From: Gnetum montanum
Lineage: Eukaryota; Streptophyta; Gnetopsida; Gnetales; Gnetaceae
NCBI GenBank assembly: GCA_015680685.1
Contig: MNCI01037900.1
Coordinates: forward strand, 64,001-115,655
Length of the DNA: 51,655 bases
Reading direction: 5' to 3'
This document shows, one piece after another, positions 21,671 through 32,947 of the stretch. The position numbers and the translations under genes are program-made. The notes beneath the pieces are model-generated. The model ran no database searches and was not told where the DNA came from. It saw only the letters and a program-made list of their open reading frames with translations. Within the stretch, counting starts at the first letter, position 1; every line of letters starts with the position of its first letter.

Positions 21671-22735
21671 TGATTAGCAAAGGTGGCCATCTCCCCCATG
21701 ACTAAGTTGGAAGGGGGAGATCCAAAATAATGAGCAGGGTAATCCATCCTCAGAGATAGTATGTGCAGTAGCTGTCCTAAGTTCATGGAAGGGTTTGGTT
21801 TGTTGCACATTGACTAGTAATCTCTTATTAGGGCTCTCAGGTTTGTATATGGTCATGGCCCCTAAAGTAAAGGTTGTATGAATAATGTAAGGTCCTTTCC
21901 ACAGTGTTTGAAATTTTGTGCGTTGTGGAACATGTGTGGGGTTCCAGTAGAGAACCTTAGCTCCTGGTTAATATTTAACCTTTTGAATCTTTAAGTCATG
22001 ACATTGCTTGTTATATGTCTTGTGCAACTTGTTTGATGATAGGGCAGCTAATTAGTTTTCGTCTAACACGTGTAAAGTTTCCAGCCTTTGTTTTTGTGCT
22101 AGATCAAGATCGAGGTGGAGGTCACAAGCCATTGATAGTGTATGGAGCTCGATTTGAATTGGAAGTGTTGAAAGCTTTCCGTACAGTAACTCATAGGGAG
22201 AGTAGCCTATAGGGAGTTTCCAAGTGGAGCGGTATGCCCAAAGAGCATCATTCAGTTTAGTGCTCCAATCTTGCCTTTACTTGCTAATTGTCTGTGTCAA
22301 TATTTTAGTGTTCTCCCTATTGGTGACCTTAGCTTGTCCATTAGCTTGGGGGTGATAAGGTGTAGTCAATTTATGTTCAACCCTTAGGCATTGCATTAAT
22401 TTCCGAAAAATTGCACTTGTGAAATATGTACCATTATCCGAAATAAGTGCACGTGGCATGCCAAACCTATTTACGTTTTGTTATTGCACAAATTATGCAG
22501 CTGTAGATGATGTGCAATCTATAACAGCAGCTACTTTAGCTCATTTCGTTAGATAGTCTACGGCAACTATGATGTAAGCTTTTCCATTGGACATTGATGT
22601 AATGGGCCCCATAAAGTCTATTCCCCAAATGTCAAAGGGTTCTAAAGGTTGAATCCATTATTGTGAACCCTCCATTCTAGCAGTCATTCCCCCATCACGT
22701 TGGCAGCACTCACAAGATTGGACAAATTGATGGGC
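21671..22735 (-). pseudogene. Integrase of B, second part (from the zinc-finger cysteines to the C-terminus)
   Basis: Minus strand reads AHQFVQSCECCQRDGG (the CxxC half of the HHCC zinc finger), then [19 protein letters not shown] with the first catalytic Asp (about 22607-22618), ISDNGTYF with the second Asp (about 22430-22440), and NGQAKVTNRENTKIL with the Glu (22313-22315). The DDE triad is therefore visible. Downstream parts are shattered by stops. Integrase inserts the cDNA into chromosomes. The HH half of the zinc finger lies across D at 27617-27880. Confidence 0.85.
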
Positions 22736-22740
22736 ATCCC

Positions 22741-23629
22741 TGAAACACCACATAATTTTAGGTCTCGACATTGCAACTGCAAATATGGCTAAGTGTTATG
22801 CACTATTACCTTGCTATGGCATAGCGTAGCACCCTGTTATGCGCTATTACGCTATGTTACACATTGTTACGTGTTGTTACGCATGGTTACGTGTTGTTAC
22901 ATGTTGTTACCCACCGCATTGCCATGTGGCACCTAATTCACATTTTGGGCTAACCCTAGCCCTATAAATACCTCTGTGATCCCCTTTTTTTTAGGAGAAG
23001 AAAAAGGGGGGGGGGGGGGCTTCAATTTTTTCACTGGCAAAGCAGTTGGCATTTCTATTTTGGCATTTGGCATTTTAGCATTTTAGCTCTTAGCTCCGTG
23101 GGTGAACGAGACCTAGGGCACATCACACCAACAAAGAGGCACAACTACATCACATGGTATACTATGACCACCAGCCCAGGAGGCATAGTTTATCATAGTG
23201 AGCACCAGATTTCACAGATTGACACCATCGAGGCTGTGATACCGCTCCTACTGTGCCTATTGTACACTTTGTATACATATATCCTTTTTCAGGGCATCCT
23301 TCTATTCAAACTTTCTCTTTGACTGAGTACAACATTTATTTGGCATTGTTAAGCATTTAATCATGTCTACTGCCCTGTTACGTGCTTTAGCATATTTTTA
23401 CTATTGTGCACATTACGTTTTCTTTTATTTTACTATCAGTTGTTCCATTTAAAATCATTGTTTGCAAGAGGGTTATTGTACATCGACTAAGTCCCTGTTT
23501 GATCGAACAGACCATTCAGAGCACCCTAAATCTATTTTCTCTAGCATGGCCCTCGTGTGGATTCGGGGTTAGGCTGTGTACTCGAAGACCTCTCGGTGTT
23601 TCTAGCCACCGATTTTTTCTGTCACTACA
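22741..23629 (+). repeat. 5' LTR of D
   Basis: 889 bp. U3 contains a run of GTTAC-centred units (22800-22912: ATTACG, GTTACGTGTTGTTACG and similar), TATAAATA at 22963-22970, and a purine stretch with about 13 consecutive G near 23006-23020. The interior begins TTTTTGGTGCTAGAGGGAGGG, a plausible primer-binding site whose tRNA I could not assign. Confidence 0.85.
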
Positions 23630-23654
23630 GTTTTTGGTGCTAGAGGGAGGGCCT

Positions 23655-23805
23655 ATTTTTCTGCATTTTCACACTTGGCTATTTTTCTACATTTTCATAC
23701 TTGGCCGTTTTTTCTGCATTTTCATACTCAACATTTTTTTCTCTGCATTGTTGCACTTAGCCATTTTCTATATCTTTGTACTTGGCCATTTCCCTGCTAC
23801 TGACT
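23655..23805 (+). repeat. Degenerate 25-33 bp tandem repeat in the leader of D
   Basis: About five copies of a unit like TTTTTCTGCATTTTCA followed by CACTTGGC(C/T)AT, between the 5' LTR and gag. Reading through gives a false ORF rich in Phe. Non-coding leader repeat. Confidence 0.7.
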
Positions 23806-23877
23806 AGTAATTTTTCTACTATTTTCAGAGTTATCCATTTTCTGCAAACAGCAACTCTCACAACTTGATTTGTGAAT

Positions 23878-26445
23878 ATGAATCCAGATCAACCTTCCAC
23901 GTTGGTGTCTAACACATTTGATACCACAATCTAACCAAAGCATGCCGTGTTAAGCCATGAACAATACAATTTCGTTTGTGCCAAAATCCAAGCAGGACCA
24001 CCAATGGATTACCTTGATTTAGAGGCAAAACAAGACTACGAACAAGTCCACCAGAACAAACAGGAGTATAACCCCTTTTAGTTTGACATAATCCCACTAA
24101 CTAAGCCCTACCACCAGTTGTTGTTCCAACTCATCTGTGTAAATAAGCATGATGTAGGGACAACCTACGAGGAAGCCTTATAGAGGAAGACAAGTTCGAG
24201 GCCTGCTCTAAATGCGAGAGCCACCTCCACACCATCTTCCAACAACCACTCCCTATTATAGCCCCTCCTCGGTTTGGTCCATCCATCCCCTCCAAGATAG
24301 TGACCATGCCAATTCAGCCTTCCTCACAAGCAACTAATGCATTTTCCTAGCACTATGCTCATGCAGGGGCCACCTCCCAACTCCAAATAACTCAGGCATC
24401 CTACATCTTGCCTATCTAATTGATGTCTACGATGTTCGTCCAACCCACCCATGTGTGGCCCACTTCAATCATCACACCCATCGCTTAGCCATTACATCAG
24501 CAATCATCCACTATGATGTTAAACTGGCAACATCCGTCTGCTACAACGTTAAACTGGCAAAATCCACAACCAACAATTTTACCCTATGCTATGCAACCAA
24601 CCCAAGCCCAGCCAATGCAACTAGCTGGCACATCCCCAAGCTTGGATCAGGCATTCCAGCTGATACAAAGCTTGACGGAGGAGATCAACCGACTTAAGGC
24701 TACCTCCTCTGACACCATTAAGGTGGTGAACTTTTACCAAGATGATCTCATAAGTCCTATAGTACCACCTCTAACTCTCCCAACTGTGGCCCAACTGCCT
24801 CAATTTACCAAGTACAATAGTGAAGGGGACCCCAATGCATACTTGGTTATATTTCGATCTGAATGCCTACTCCTTCAAGCTTGGCCACACACTATCATGT
24901 GCATGTTCCCCATGTCACTCACTGGCAAGGCCTTGGACTGGTATCGTGCACTATCTAAGGCCTCAATCTCCTCTTTGGAGGATCTCATAACCAAGTTTGT
25001 GACATGATTTAGGTACAACCTAAAGCCTGAAGTAACCCTTGAATAGTTAATGCAAGTTAAACAGGGGCCTCTAGAGCCATGCCAAAATTCCTCCAATGTT
25101 GGAATGTTGCATTGAGCAAAATGCATGAACCTCTAGCAGAGGCACATCTACTGACAATCTTTAAAGGTGCAGTAAATGACTTTATCAACTCCAAACTGTA
25201 TTATTTAGCCCCAAAGTCTCTTAGCCAAGCTTTTGCCTAAGAAAAAAGCATAGAGGATGCAACACAAGCTAGCAATGATCCAGCCTATGTGGCCTACAGA
25301 AACCAACACACTTGCAAGCATGTAGCCACAAGCAGAAAAGCAACCAACTAGGGCCCAACAGCTAAGTAGCCCCATGCTCAATGCCAATTTGGGTACCAAC
25401 TCACCTACATTGACAGGGGCTACCTCAAGACCCAACTTTCAATGCAAGGATCGCTCAAAGTATACAGCACTACCGGTGCAACCCTCTGAACTACTAGAGC
25501 AACTCTTGAAAGATTGGCAAATCCAACACAAACATGTATCGACAATTACCCACCAAAGACATGATAGGTACTACGAACTACTAAGGAGCCCTACTTTAGC
25601 AGTGCCAAATGAGCCCCCAGTTCCAAAACACTTCAAGTTGGACCAATACTGTCATTACCACCAATTGGCTAGTCATAGTATAGACAACTTTCGTGCTTTG
25701 CAGGATGACCTACAAAGAACGATAGAACGTGGCCAACTGGTGCCTAACACAGTGAGTAAATATAACACAGATGATGCCTCCTATGTCATAAATTCCATTA
25801 GCATAGGTGGTAAGTCTAAACCTATGCAACAACCTTTTGTGATCCATGTGCCTCCTAGCAAGGCAAGGATTCCCTCGGCCTCCACAAGCAAGAGGCCTCC
25901 CTTTGTTATCAAAGTGCCACCTCGATCACTCACAACACCCTTTGTGGTCAAAGCTCCACAACAACCGTCCGCTAAGACGTTGAACTGGAATGATGTAACA
26001 ACAATGACTACTAAGTAACCTTTTGTTATCAAGGTGCCACAATGAGTTGGTCACACAACAACTCCTAAAACAACTCTACCTAAGCCACCCTTTATCATAA
26101 GGATGCCACAATGTGATGGCCCCTCACCTATCCAAAGCCCAAAAGTGGGCAATATCTCGATCCCTCCTCCCTTAAGGGTTGACCCCACTAGCAACCTGGG
26201 TAGGCCCACCAAATGGTAACGCAAGAGGATAAATGAGCATCTTGCAAGCCCCATGGTTGAAGCAAAGGCCACAACTAATAAACAACAATTGAACGTTGGG
26301 GCCCCTACCCCCAAGCAGGCCAAGCAAACCAAGCCCAAGTCCTCCTCTCGAGAGATCTGTCTCTCAAGCCACATGGAGGAAGTCAAAGCCAACACAACGG
26401 CTAATGACAAGGACATTAACATGCAGTAGTAAGTTGAACCCAAAG
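23878..26445 (+). pseudogene. Gag pseudogene of D with repeated PFVIKVPP-type motif
   Basis: ATG at 23878 gives MNPDQPSTLVSNTFDTT. The best-kept capsid piece (24513-25007) contains FTKYNSEGDPNAYLVIFRSE, SLTGKALDWYRAL and LEDLITKFVT, as in plant Ty3/gypsy gag. A second open piece (25374-26018) contains KHFKLDQYCHYHQLASHS, a degenerate zinc knuckle, followed by five copies of a PF(V/I)(V/I)xxP(P/Q) motif (about 25835-26100). In Tat-type elements a single such segment usually precedes protease; here it is repeated and no protease follows. Stops and at least one frameshift between 25007 and 25374 kill the gene. Confidence 0.75.
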
Positions 26446-26845
26446 AAGGTTCGCCTCACAAAAAAAATCAACAACACTGCAGCTTCGCAATTGGCCCATC
26501 CTTGAATCAACTTTGACCCTCTCATGAGTACTCTGATGAAAGGTCAATGTTTTAGGGGCAAGCTACTTCATGCCATGGTCACCATCAGCCGTGCTGAATT
26601 TCCATCTTACATCATGATCCACTATTTGCATTTTGTTCCCACTATTTAAATTTCATCTCCTTAGCATTGCCCATACCCCTTCTCCCCTAACATAACCTTA
26701 TTCCCGTAACACTCTTGAGTATGGTAAAACAACATCTAATTTTGTGCTGACAAATGATGTTGGTGACATATCTGCTGTGGTGTTTTGTAATTCTTTGTCG
26801 ACATCTTTCAGGCCACTCCTCCAGATGTCAACAAAGAGGGGCCAT

Positions 26846-27611
26846 TGAAACACCACAAAATTTNACACGCTATTACTTACTGTTACATGTTGTTACCTAC
26901 CACACTGCCACGTGGTGCCAGATTTATATTTTGGGTTAATCCTAGCCCTATAAATACCTTTGCACCCTCTTTAAAAAAAGAGGAGAGGAAAAGGGGGGAG
27001 GCTTCAATTTCTTCATCGGTAAAGTAGTTGGCATTTCCATTTTGGCATTTGGCATTTTAGCATTTTAGCACTTAGCTCTGTGGGCAAACGAGACCTAGAG
27101 CACATCACACCAATAGAGAGGCACAACTACATCACATGGTATACTGTGACCATTGACCCAAGAGGCATAGTTTATCATAGTGCGCACCAGATTTCATAGC
27201 TCGACACCACCGAGGCTGTGATTCCACTCCTACTGTGCCTATTGTACACTTTGTATACCTGTACCCTTTTCCAGGGCATCCTTCTATTCAAACTCTCTCT
27301 TTGGCTGATTACAACATTTATTTGGCATTGTCAAGCATTTAATTGTGTCTACTGCCCTGTTATGTGCTTTAGCATATTTCTACTACAGTGTACATTACGT
27401 TTTCTTTTATTTTACTATCAGTTGTTCCATTTAAAATCATTGTTTACAAGAAGGTTATTATACACCAACTAAGTCCCTATTTGATCGACTAGATCGTTTA
27501 GGGAATCCTGAATCTTTTTTCTCCAGCATGGCCCTCGTGTAGATTTGGGGTTAGGCTGTGCACCCGAAGACCTCTTGGTGTTTCCAGCCACCAGCGTTTT
27601 CTATTGCTACA
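26846..27611 (+). repeat. 3' LTR of D, with an N in U3
   Basis: 766 bp against 889 in the 5' copy. The shortage of about 110 bp falls at the single N (26864), which replaces the first half of the GTTAC array. TATAAATA at 26949-26956. Ends CTACA before the target duplication. Confidence 0.88.
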
Positions 27612-27880
27612 ATCCCAAAATAATGTTGGCTAGTAATATCTTGTAAGCAAGATCTTAATAGCTGTTCATCTCCCTACATAGTGGCCCCCACAAGGACCCT
27701 CATGAGCATCTTGGAGAACTCTCAGTTGGTCTTCTTCGGGTACGCACCATCGAACCAAGCCATCAGGACACACTATGTAAAGTTGTCCATTGATCTCCAT
27801 GAACTACTTAGCTCTATGAAGAAATTGTTGTTTCTTCCTAAAGTCTAGCTCCTATGGTGTTTTTTAAGTAAGGAGATAGG
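27612..27880 (-). pseudogene. Integrase of B, first part (HH half of the zinc finger)
   Basis: Minus strand reads EINGQLYIVCPDGLVRWCVP, VLQDAHEGPCGGHYVGR, then ILLTRYYWPTLFWD, the typical HxxxxGGHxG and YYWP motifs at the start of Ty3/gypsy integrase. The frame then meets D, and the CxxC half follows at 22735. D therefore cut the zinc finger in two. Confidence 0.85.
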
Positions 27881-28370
27881 TGAGAATGCTACTATACCAG
27901 TTTGTTTTTGTGGGTTGGTTATTCACTACACTGGAAAAGAGGGCCTCATCAGGAAAATGATCAGACATTACATATTTATCCTCTTTGTTGTCCCAGCACA
28001 ACCGAGATAAATGATCTGCAACTATGTTCTCGGTGCCCTTTTGATCAATCATCGTTAGATCAAAATCCTGTAGGATTACTGGCCATCATATAATACGAGG
28101 GCTAACCATTGGCTTGTTCATGAGGAACCAGATTGCACTATGATCTATGTGGATGAACACTTTATAATGTGACACATAGTGCCTAAAATTATCCAGTGCA
28201 AACACTACAGCCATTAATTCTTTTTTTGTAGTTGTGTAGTGAATGTAGTAAGGACGTTTTTAATCATCTATCTATGTAAGTACGACTCCCAAATCATAAT
28301 TGGATGCGTCAGTCATTATGTGGAATGGTCTGGACTAGTCAGGAGCTTGTAGAATGGTAGTTTCTACAAG
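27881..28370 (-). pseudogene. RNase H of B
   Basis: Contains MTDASNYDLGVVL (TDAS at 28302-28313), KRPYYIHYTTTKKELMAVVFAL, FIHIDHSAIWFLMNKP and TENIVADHLSRL, in the order found in Ty3/gypsy RNase H. It would degrade the RNA strand during reverse transcription. At least two stops. 28052-27864 is the longest open part. Confidence 0.85.
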
Positions 28371-29470
28371 CTTTTATTTCAAATTCTAGAATGCTCATTC
28401 ACATTCCCTGGTCCACTCAAATGGTATGTCCTTCTTTGTTAGTTCTACCAATGGTTTGGCAACCTTGAAGAAGTTCTCAATGAATCTCCTATAATAGCTA
28501 GTGTGTCCAAGGAATGACCGAATATCTTTGATAGTTTCCGGTTGACAAGTGATTCCTTGGATGACCCTAAGTTTATCTGGGTCTACCTCTATTCTTGAAT
28601 GTGAAACCTTACGCCCAAATACTATGCCTTCTTAGACCATTAAATGGCTTTTCTACCAGTTGAGCCTTAAGTTAGTTTCTATGCATCTTTTCAACACTCG
28701 CTCTAATCGGTCCAAGGCTTGATCAAAACTTGTTCCATAAGTGGAGAAGTCGTCCATAAATACTTCCACTTCATTTCCTATCTACTGTTGGAATATGCTT
28801 AGAACTAGGTGTTGAAACATCGCAAAAGCATTGCACAAACCAAATGACAATTGTTTATATGCAAATGTTCCCCAAGGACTGGTGAACGTTGTCTTGGCTT
28901 GATCTTCTGGGGCTATCCATATTTGGTTGTGTCCACTATAGCCATCCATAAAACTATAATAGTGATGCCCTACTATGGTGTTTAAGACTTGGTCAATGAA
29001 TGGAAATGGAAAGTGATCTTTAAATGTTGCCATGTTTAGCAGCCTAAAATCTATGCACATCCTCCATTTGCCTCCCTTTTTCGGCACGATCACCAAAGGG
29101 CTAACCCATCCGCTATCAGCAATGGGATATATGAACCCAACCTTAAGAAGCTATTCTATTTCTTCTTTAACTACTAGCTTCAATTTTGGGTTCAATCGCC
29201 TTTGCGGTTATTTTTGAGGTTTCATGGAGGGGTCAGTGTAAATCCTATGCTGGCATATCCTAGGATCTATTCCAATTAATTCGGGATATGACCAAGCAAA
29301 GAATTTTGACCATTTGTTTATTACTTTCAGCAATCTTCCTTTTTGTTTGGGAACAAGTCTTGCATTGATGATTACCAATTTTCCATTTTCAAGGGTCATA
29401 TACTCTAGACCGGTGGGCAACAATTTCAAATCTAGGGGCTCCTGTTTAAATTTTTTAGGAATTTCCAACT
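28371..29470 (-). pseudogene. Reverse transcriptase of B
   Basis: N-terminal lead FFAWSYPELIGIDPRICQHR (about 29275-29330), then SPLVIVPKKGGKWRMCIDFR, FMDGYSGHNQIWIAPEDQAK, TTFTSPWGTFAYKQLSFGLC, and the catalytic FMDDF (28746-28760) followed by the SFLGHTSYYRRFI connection. The two Asp of the active site are kept. Stops occur after MKPQK (29208), before LLKVGF, and just before the catalytic motif. The enzyme copies element RNA into cDNA in the particle. Confidence 0.9.
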
Positions 29471-29639
29471 TGCCCTAGTTGATGTTTTCAAGGTTAAGGC
29501 TTGGAAGTTGGCAGTGGACTTACTCTAGTGCATATGTGCTTTCGATGTAAGCACTAGTTATTCCCTCAGTTAGTTCCATGCACGTTAGTGAGTTACTCTC
29601 TTGATCAGCCATCAGCCATTGGGTGTCTTCTTGTTGTGT

Positions 29640-30270
29640 GGCTGTTGCATATAGGCACTTTTATATATTAATGTATTGTGCACACCAATTACACGCAGGC
29701 AATGCTAAACTTTGGACAATCCATAATCTCTGTATGCAATTGCACCCTGTGTCACTATATGCAATGCATGGAACCTTCTTCCTCTCGATCTTTTCAAAGG
29801 TGTTCTTTTTGGATATTTCCAGTGAAAGATCACAGATTCCTAGGCGTGCATCTATAGTACTTAGCCATGCTCTTCCCATTATTATTGGAAAATCCCCTTT
29901 ACTATTGTTTACTTGTATCACTAAGAAATTAGCTGGGTATGACCACCTACACACAGTGGTGACGATGTCCTCCACCAGTCCCAAGGGAACAGTGATGGAC
30001 TAGTTGGCCAGCTCTAGTCGAATATTGCTCTTTCTTAATAGAGGCAGGTTCCAAGCTTTGTACATCTCTTGTGATATTAGGTTGAGTCTGGAACCTGAGT
30101 GTAGAAGAGCTTTCTTAATAGAGGCAGGTTCCAAGCTTTGTACATCTCTTGTGATATTAGGTTCATTCTCAGCAACTTGAAGATAGATTAGGGGGCTTCC
30201 AAGATCAGAGAATTTCCTAGGAAGGTGGCCAACCTTAATCTAGTTAGTTACAGCATGTGTTAACATAGCC
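29640..30270 (-). pseudogene. Aspartic protease region of B
   Basis: ALLHSGSRLNLISQEMYKAW holds the active-site loop, with HSG (30093-30101) where the family has DSG. About 200 bases on, NSKGDFPIIMGRAWLSTIDA is the second conserved block (about 29862-29915). The catalytic Asp is lost, so processing of Gag-Pol would fail even without other damage. An 80-bp tandem duplication lies against the active-site codons (30030-30164). Continuous with gag upstream, consistent with a Gag-Pol fusion. Confidence 0.8.
30030..30164 (-). repeat. 80-bp tandem duplication in the protease region of B
   Basis: CTTTCTTAATAGAGGCAGG begins at 30030 and again at 30110; the two copies agree over about 54 bases. The related fragment at 4449-4605 has no duplication here, so it arose in the B lineage. 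Confidence 0.85.
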
Positions 30271-32455
30271 ATATGTGATGAGCTCGATGTTTGGTTTGAA
30301 GGGAGCTCTGAAGCTTTAATTGATAGAGAGGTGTTTAGAGGTTCAACCACTTGTGGTTGTGAGGGCTTGGTTGGACTGTTGGTTTGGAAGAAAGGTCTTT
30401 TCTTCATAAGGTTGTCAGAACCAATTGCGGCTTGAGGATTCACAGTCGTTGTGACATTGTGTTGCTACGGTTGAGTAGGAAGTTCCCCTTGCATTATTGT
30501 AGCGGGTGGTAATGGAGCTATCGATGTGAGAGTTGCGGATGGATTCAAAGGATGGTATGTTTTTGGGTTATCTAACCTAGGAGAAGGAGTTCTAAAATAC
30601 TCATGAGCTTGGTAGTGATGTTGTGGTGTAACGTGACCATCAGAGTCACATGGAGAGATTGGATGCTGCACGTAGTAGCCATATGGGTTTGGTTGCCGGT
30701 AGGGGTATTGTTGCCTTGGTGGTGGCATCCCCCATGACTGTGAGTATTGTTACTATTGATGTTGCTCAATAGGTTGTGGTGAAGTTCCACTTGGATAATA
30801 CGTTGAAGGTTGATGGAACTACCTTGGGTTACCTTGGGGATAAGGTAATCATCGGGGTGCTTGCCGTTTATTAAATTGTGGGTTGAGTGCATACATCCCA
30901 GACTCTTGTAGATGTGAGATTACTAGGCAACATCCCTTAGGATGGTCGTATTGGCATATCTTACATCCACCATCATTATTTGTGTCTAAATCCACAACCT
31001 CTTCGGTGATGGCCATTTTACCCTTACCCTTGTTACGTGCATTGTATACTTCTCTCTTTTTCTTTTTGTCATGCTTACTACCTCGCTCTCTAGACTCCTC
31101 TATAATCTTAAGAATAATTTCAAACCTACTATCCAAGGAGTCCCACATTTGGTCTACCTTTGTCGATACTTCCATTGTTAACTTTTGGAGTGACAAAGTT
31201 TTCCTATTTACCATGTCTTCTAGTGGTGACTCTTCTTCCTCTTCATAGAATCTGACTCCCCTTTTTTAGAGGGAAGGATCTCGGTTGTACTCTTCTGCAC
31301 TTTCTCTCTTCCGTAGCTCACCTTCTTCTTTGGCTACTTGCTCTAGCAATCTATGGATATGATGAGACCTAAGCTCTGATAACCTTCCTTGGGCATATGT
31401 CCCAAGGGTTCTTCTTGTTTCATGCCTAAGTCCATCCATGAGATGGCGTAGTTGATCCTGTTGTGAATAACCATGGCTAGGGCAACGATGTAACAATGCG
31501 TAATAGTGGCCCATGGTAGAATCCAAAGGTTCATGATTTCCTTGCTTCCATCCTTGGATTTGCTTCTTAGTTTAGACACTTGGGAGTACATTTGGTGCTT
31601 ATCATTAAAAAGTTCTAACATTGTTCTCCACCTCCCAATGGATTTCGGTTCTAAGGACTGGTACCAACTTTCAACTTCTTTCACTAGTGTCCTTGGGAAC
31701 AATTTCAGTTTTTTCCATTCATTTTCTATGTTCTGCAAGGCACATGCATCGTGGAATGCTTGTAAATGATTTTGAGGATCAACATTGTATCCCCCTCAAA
31801 CCGTCGGATGTTATTCATGTCTAACCTCTTGATCCTACTATCTTTTTGGTGCCTTGTGGGAACTCTTATAGCCTCTGTTATATCTAGCATGCTTCTAGTT
31901 ATGAGTAGGGGTTCTTTGTGATCATCTCATTCATAGCGTCTATGGTGTCTATGCAGTTCCCTACTCTCCCTTTTTCCATGCCTTGATTCCTTAGATTGCC
32001 CTCGTCCTTGTTCTCGATTGTCTTGTCAATGTTTTTCACTCTATTTTCCCTTTATCCTCACGATTGGTTTCCTTATGATTGTGTCTGGACACTGAAGGAG
32101 AGGGTGAATGTGAAGATGAAGGTGAAGAAGAAGAAGAACCATCGCCATGATGGTGTTTTCTACCTTCTCTTCGGTGGTCTCGACCACGATCCTGATCACA
32201 ATCAGAACATCTGCTCTTATCGTGTGGTTGTGTTCTTTCTTTGAACACTTCATGTTCGTGGGTATCAGAACCAAGGTTGTGAATTGTGGAGTGTAGGTTC
32301 TGATACACCACCTCCTGACCATCATTAGGAGGAGGAACATCGTTTGGTGGGAAACCTGTTGAAGCAGGTTCATCACCCTTAATTTCGCTCAAGACATGCA
32401 GAGCGTTATGGGACCATTTATCCTTCGAAGATGTATGATATATCTCTTGTTGCAA
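30240..32455 (-). pseudogene. Gag pseudogene of B
   Basis: Homologous to gag of A and C. From the N-terminus: a His/Ser/Arg/Asp-rich region (32455-32036), a poorly kept stretch, capsid with HLQAFHDACALQNIENEWKK (about 31730-31790), HYYALLHRCPSHGYSQQDQL and RHETRRTLGTYAQGRLSELR (31526-31340), a coiled-coil-like Lys/Glu region with the basic run KHDKKKKREV, the zinc-finger-like CKICQYDHPKGCC (about 30935-30975), then a Pro/Tyr-rich tail with QSWGMPPP and PNPYGYYVQHPIS. One frameshift near 31530 and several stops. It runs into the protease region without a separate start. Confidence 0.85.
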
Positions 32456-32929
32456 GTCTCTTTGACATTACGCTTCTGTGGGATGGTAGTCCCTTATGTC
32501 ATGATCACATGCAACATATTCTGTGTACAAAAATGACATGCCTATTCGTGAGAGAGCATGAAGGAGCATGTTGGGGACTGATTGGTCTGGAGGCAACACT
32601 ATGTTACCTTCCAAGTCTCTCCAACACAGTTGTTCATCTTAATGGAGAATAAAGGTAAAGTCAGGTACATACTCATCGTGATGAGTATATACCACATGAA
32701 ACTATTGAGGAACTGGCAGATCTTGGTTATGTGTGTTATGCCGCCGACTATCTCTTATGTTAGTCCTAGGCAGTGAAGTGCTCTTATGCAAAGAAGAAGA
32801 CATTTTTTCTTGTTCAATGTGTGATTTACCGTTGTCTTATCTTTCTTTGATTAACCCTAAGGCTTCGTTCTAGCATCCCAACGATATGAATGATTTCCTA
32901 TGTTCTACGTAGCGTACAAACAACTAAGT

Positions 32930-32946
32930 CCCTGACAACGGTGCCA
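32930..32946 (-). other. Primer-binding site of B, degenerate tRNA-Asp type
   Basis: Plus strand CCCTGACAACGGTGCCA differs from the A1 site at three bases, all C to T or G to A type. One base separates it from the LTR. Confidence 0.75.
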
Positions 32947-32947
32947 A

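Larger units (their letters stand above)
22741..27611 (+). mobile_element. D, gag-only Ty3/gypsy element (Tat-like), nested in the integrase of B
   Basis: 4.87 kb, plus strand, flanked by the exact 5-bp duplication ATCCC (22736-22740 and 27612-27616). LTRs start TGAAACACCAC and end CTACA. Interior: a leader with a degenerate tandem repeat, a gag pseudogene (23878-26445), then a short non-coding stretch and the polypurine tract AAAGAGGGGCC (26833-26843). No pol is present. LTR and gag differ from families A, B, C and E; the gag resembles that of Tat/Ogre-type elements. Confidence 0.92.

Noticed and set aside
23406-23807. 133-codon ORF with hydrophobic Phe-rich stretches
   Set aside because: It runs from the D LTR into the leader tandem repeat; the Phe-rich pattern is the repeat unit itself.
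25205-26443. Minus-strand ORFs opposite the D gag, rich in Leu, Val and Cys
   Set aside because: They are reverse readings of the Pro/Lys/Thr-rich gag. Apparent membrane segments come from the base composition.
32036-32455. His/Ser/Arg-rich minus-strand ORF as a host SR-type protein
   Set aside because: It lies at the N-terminus of B gag, between the primer site and capsid, as expected for gag, and has no RNA-recognition domain.
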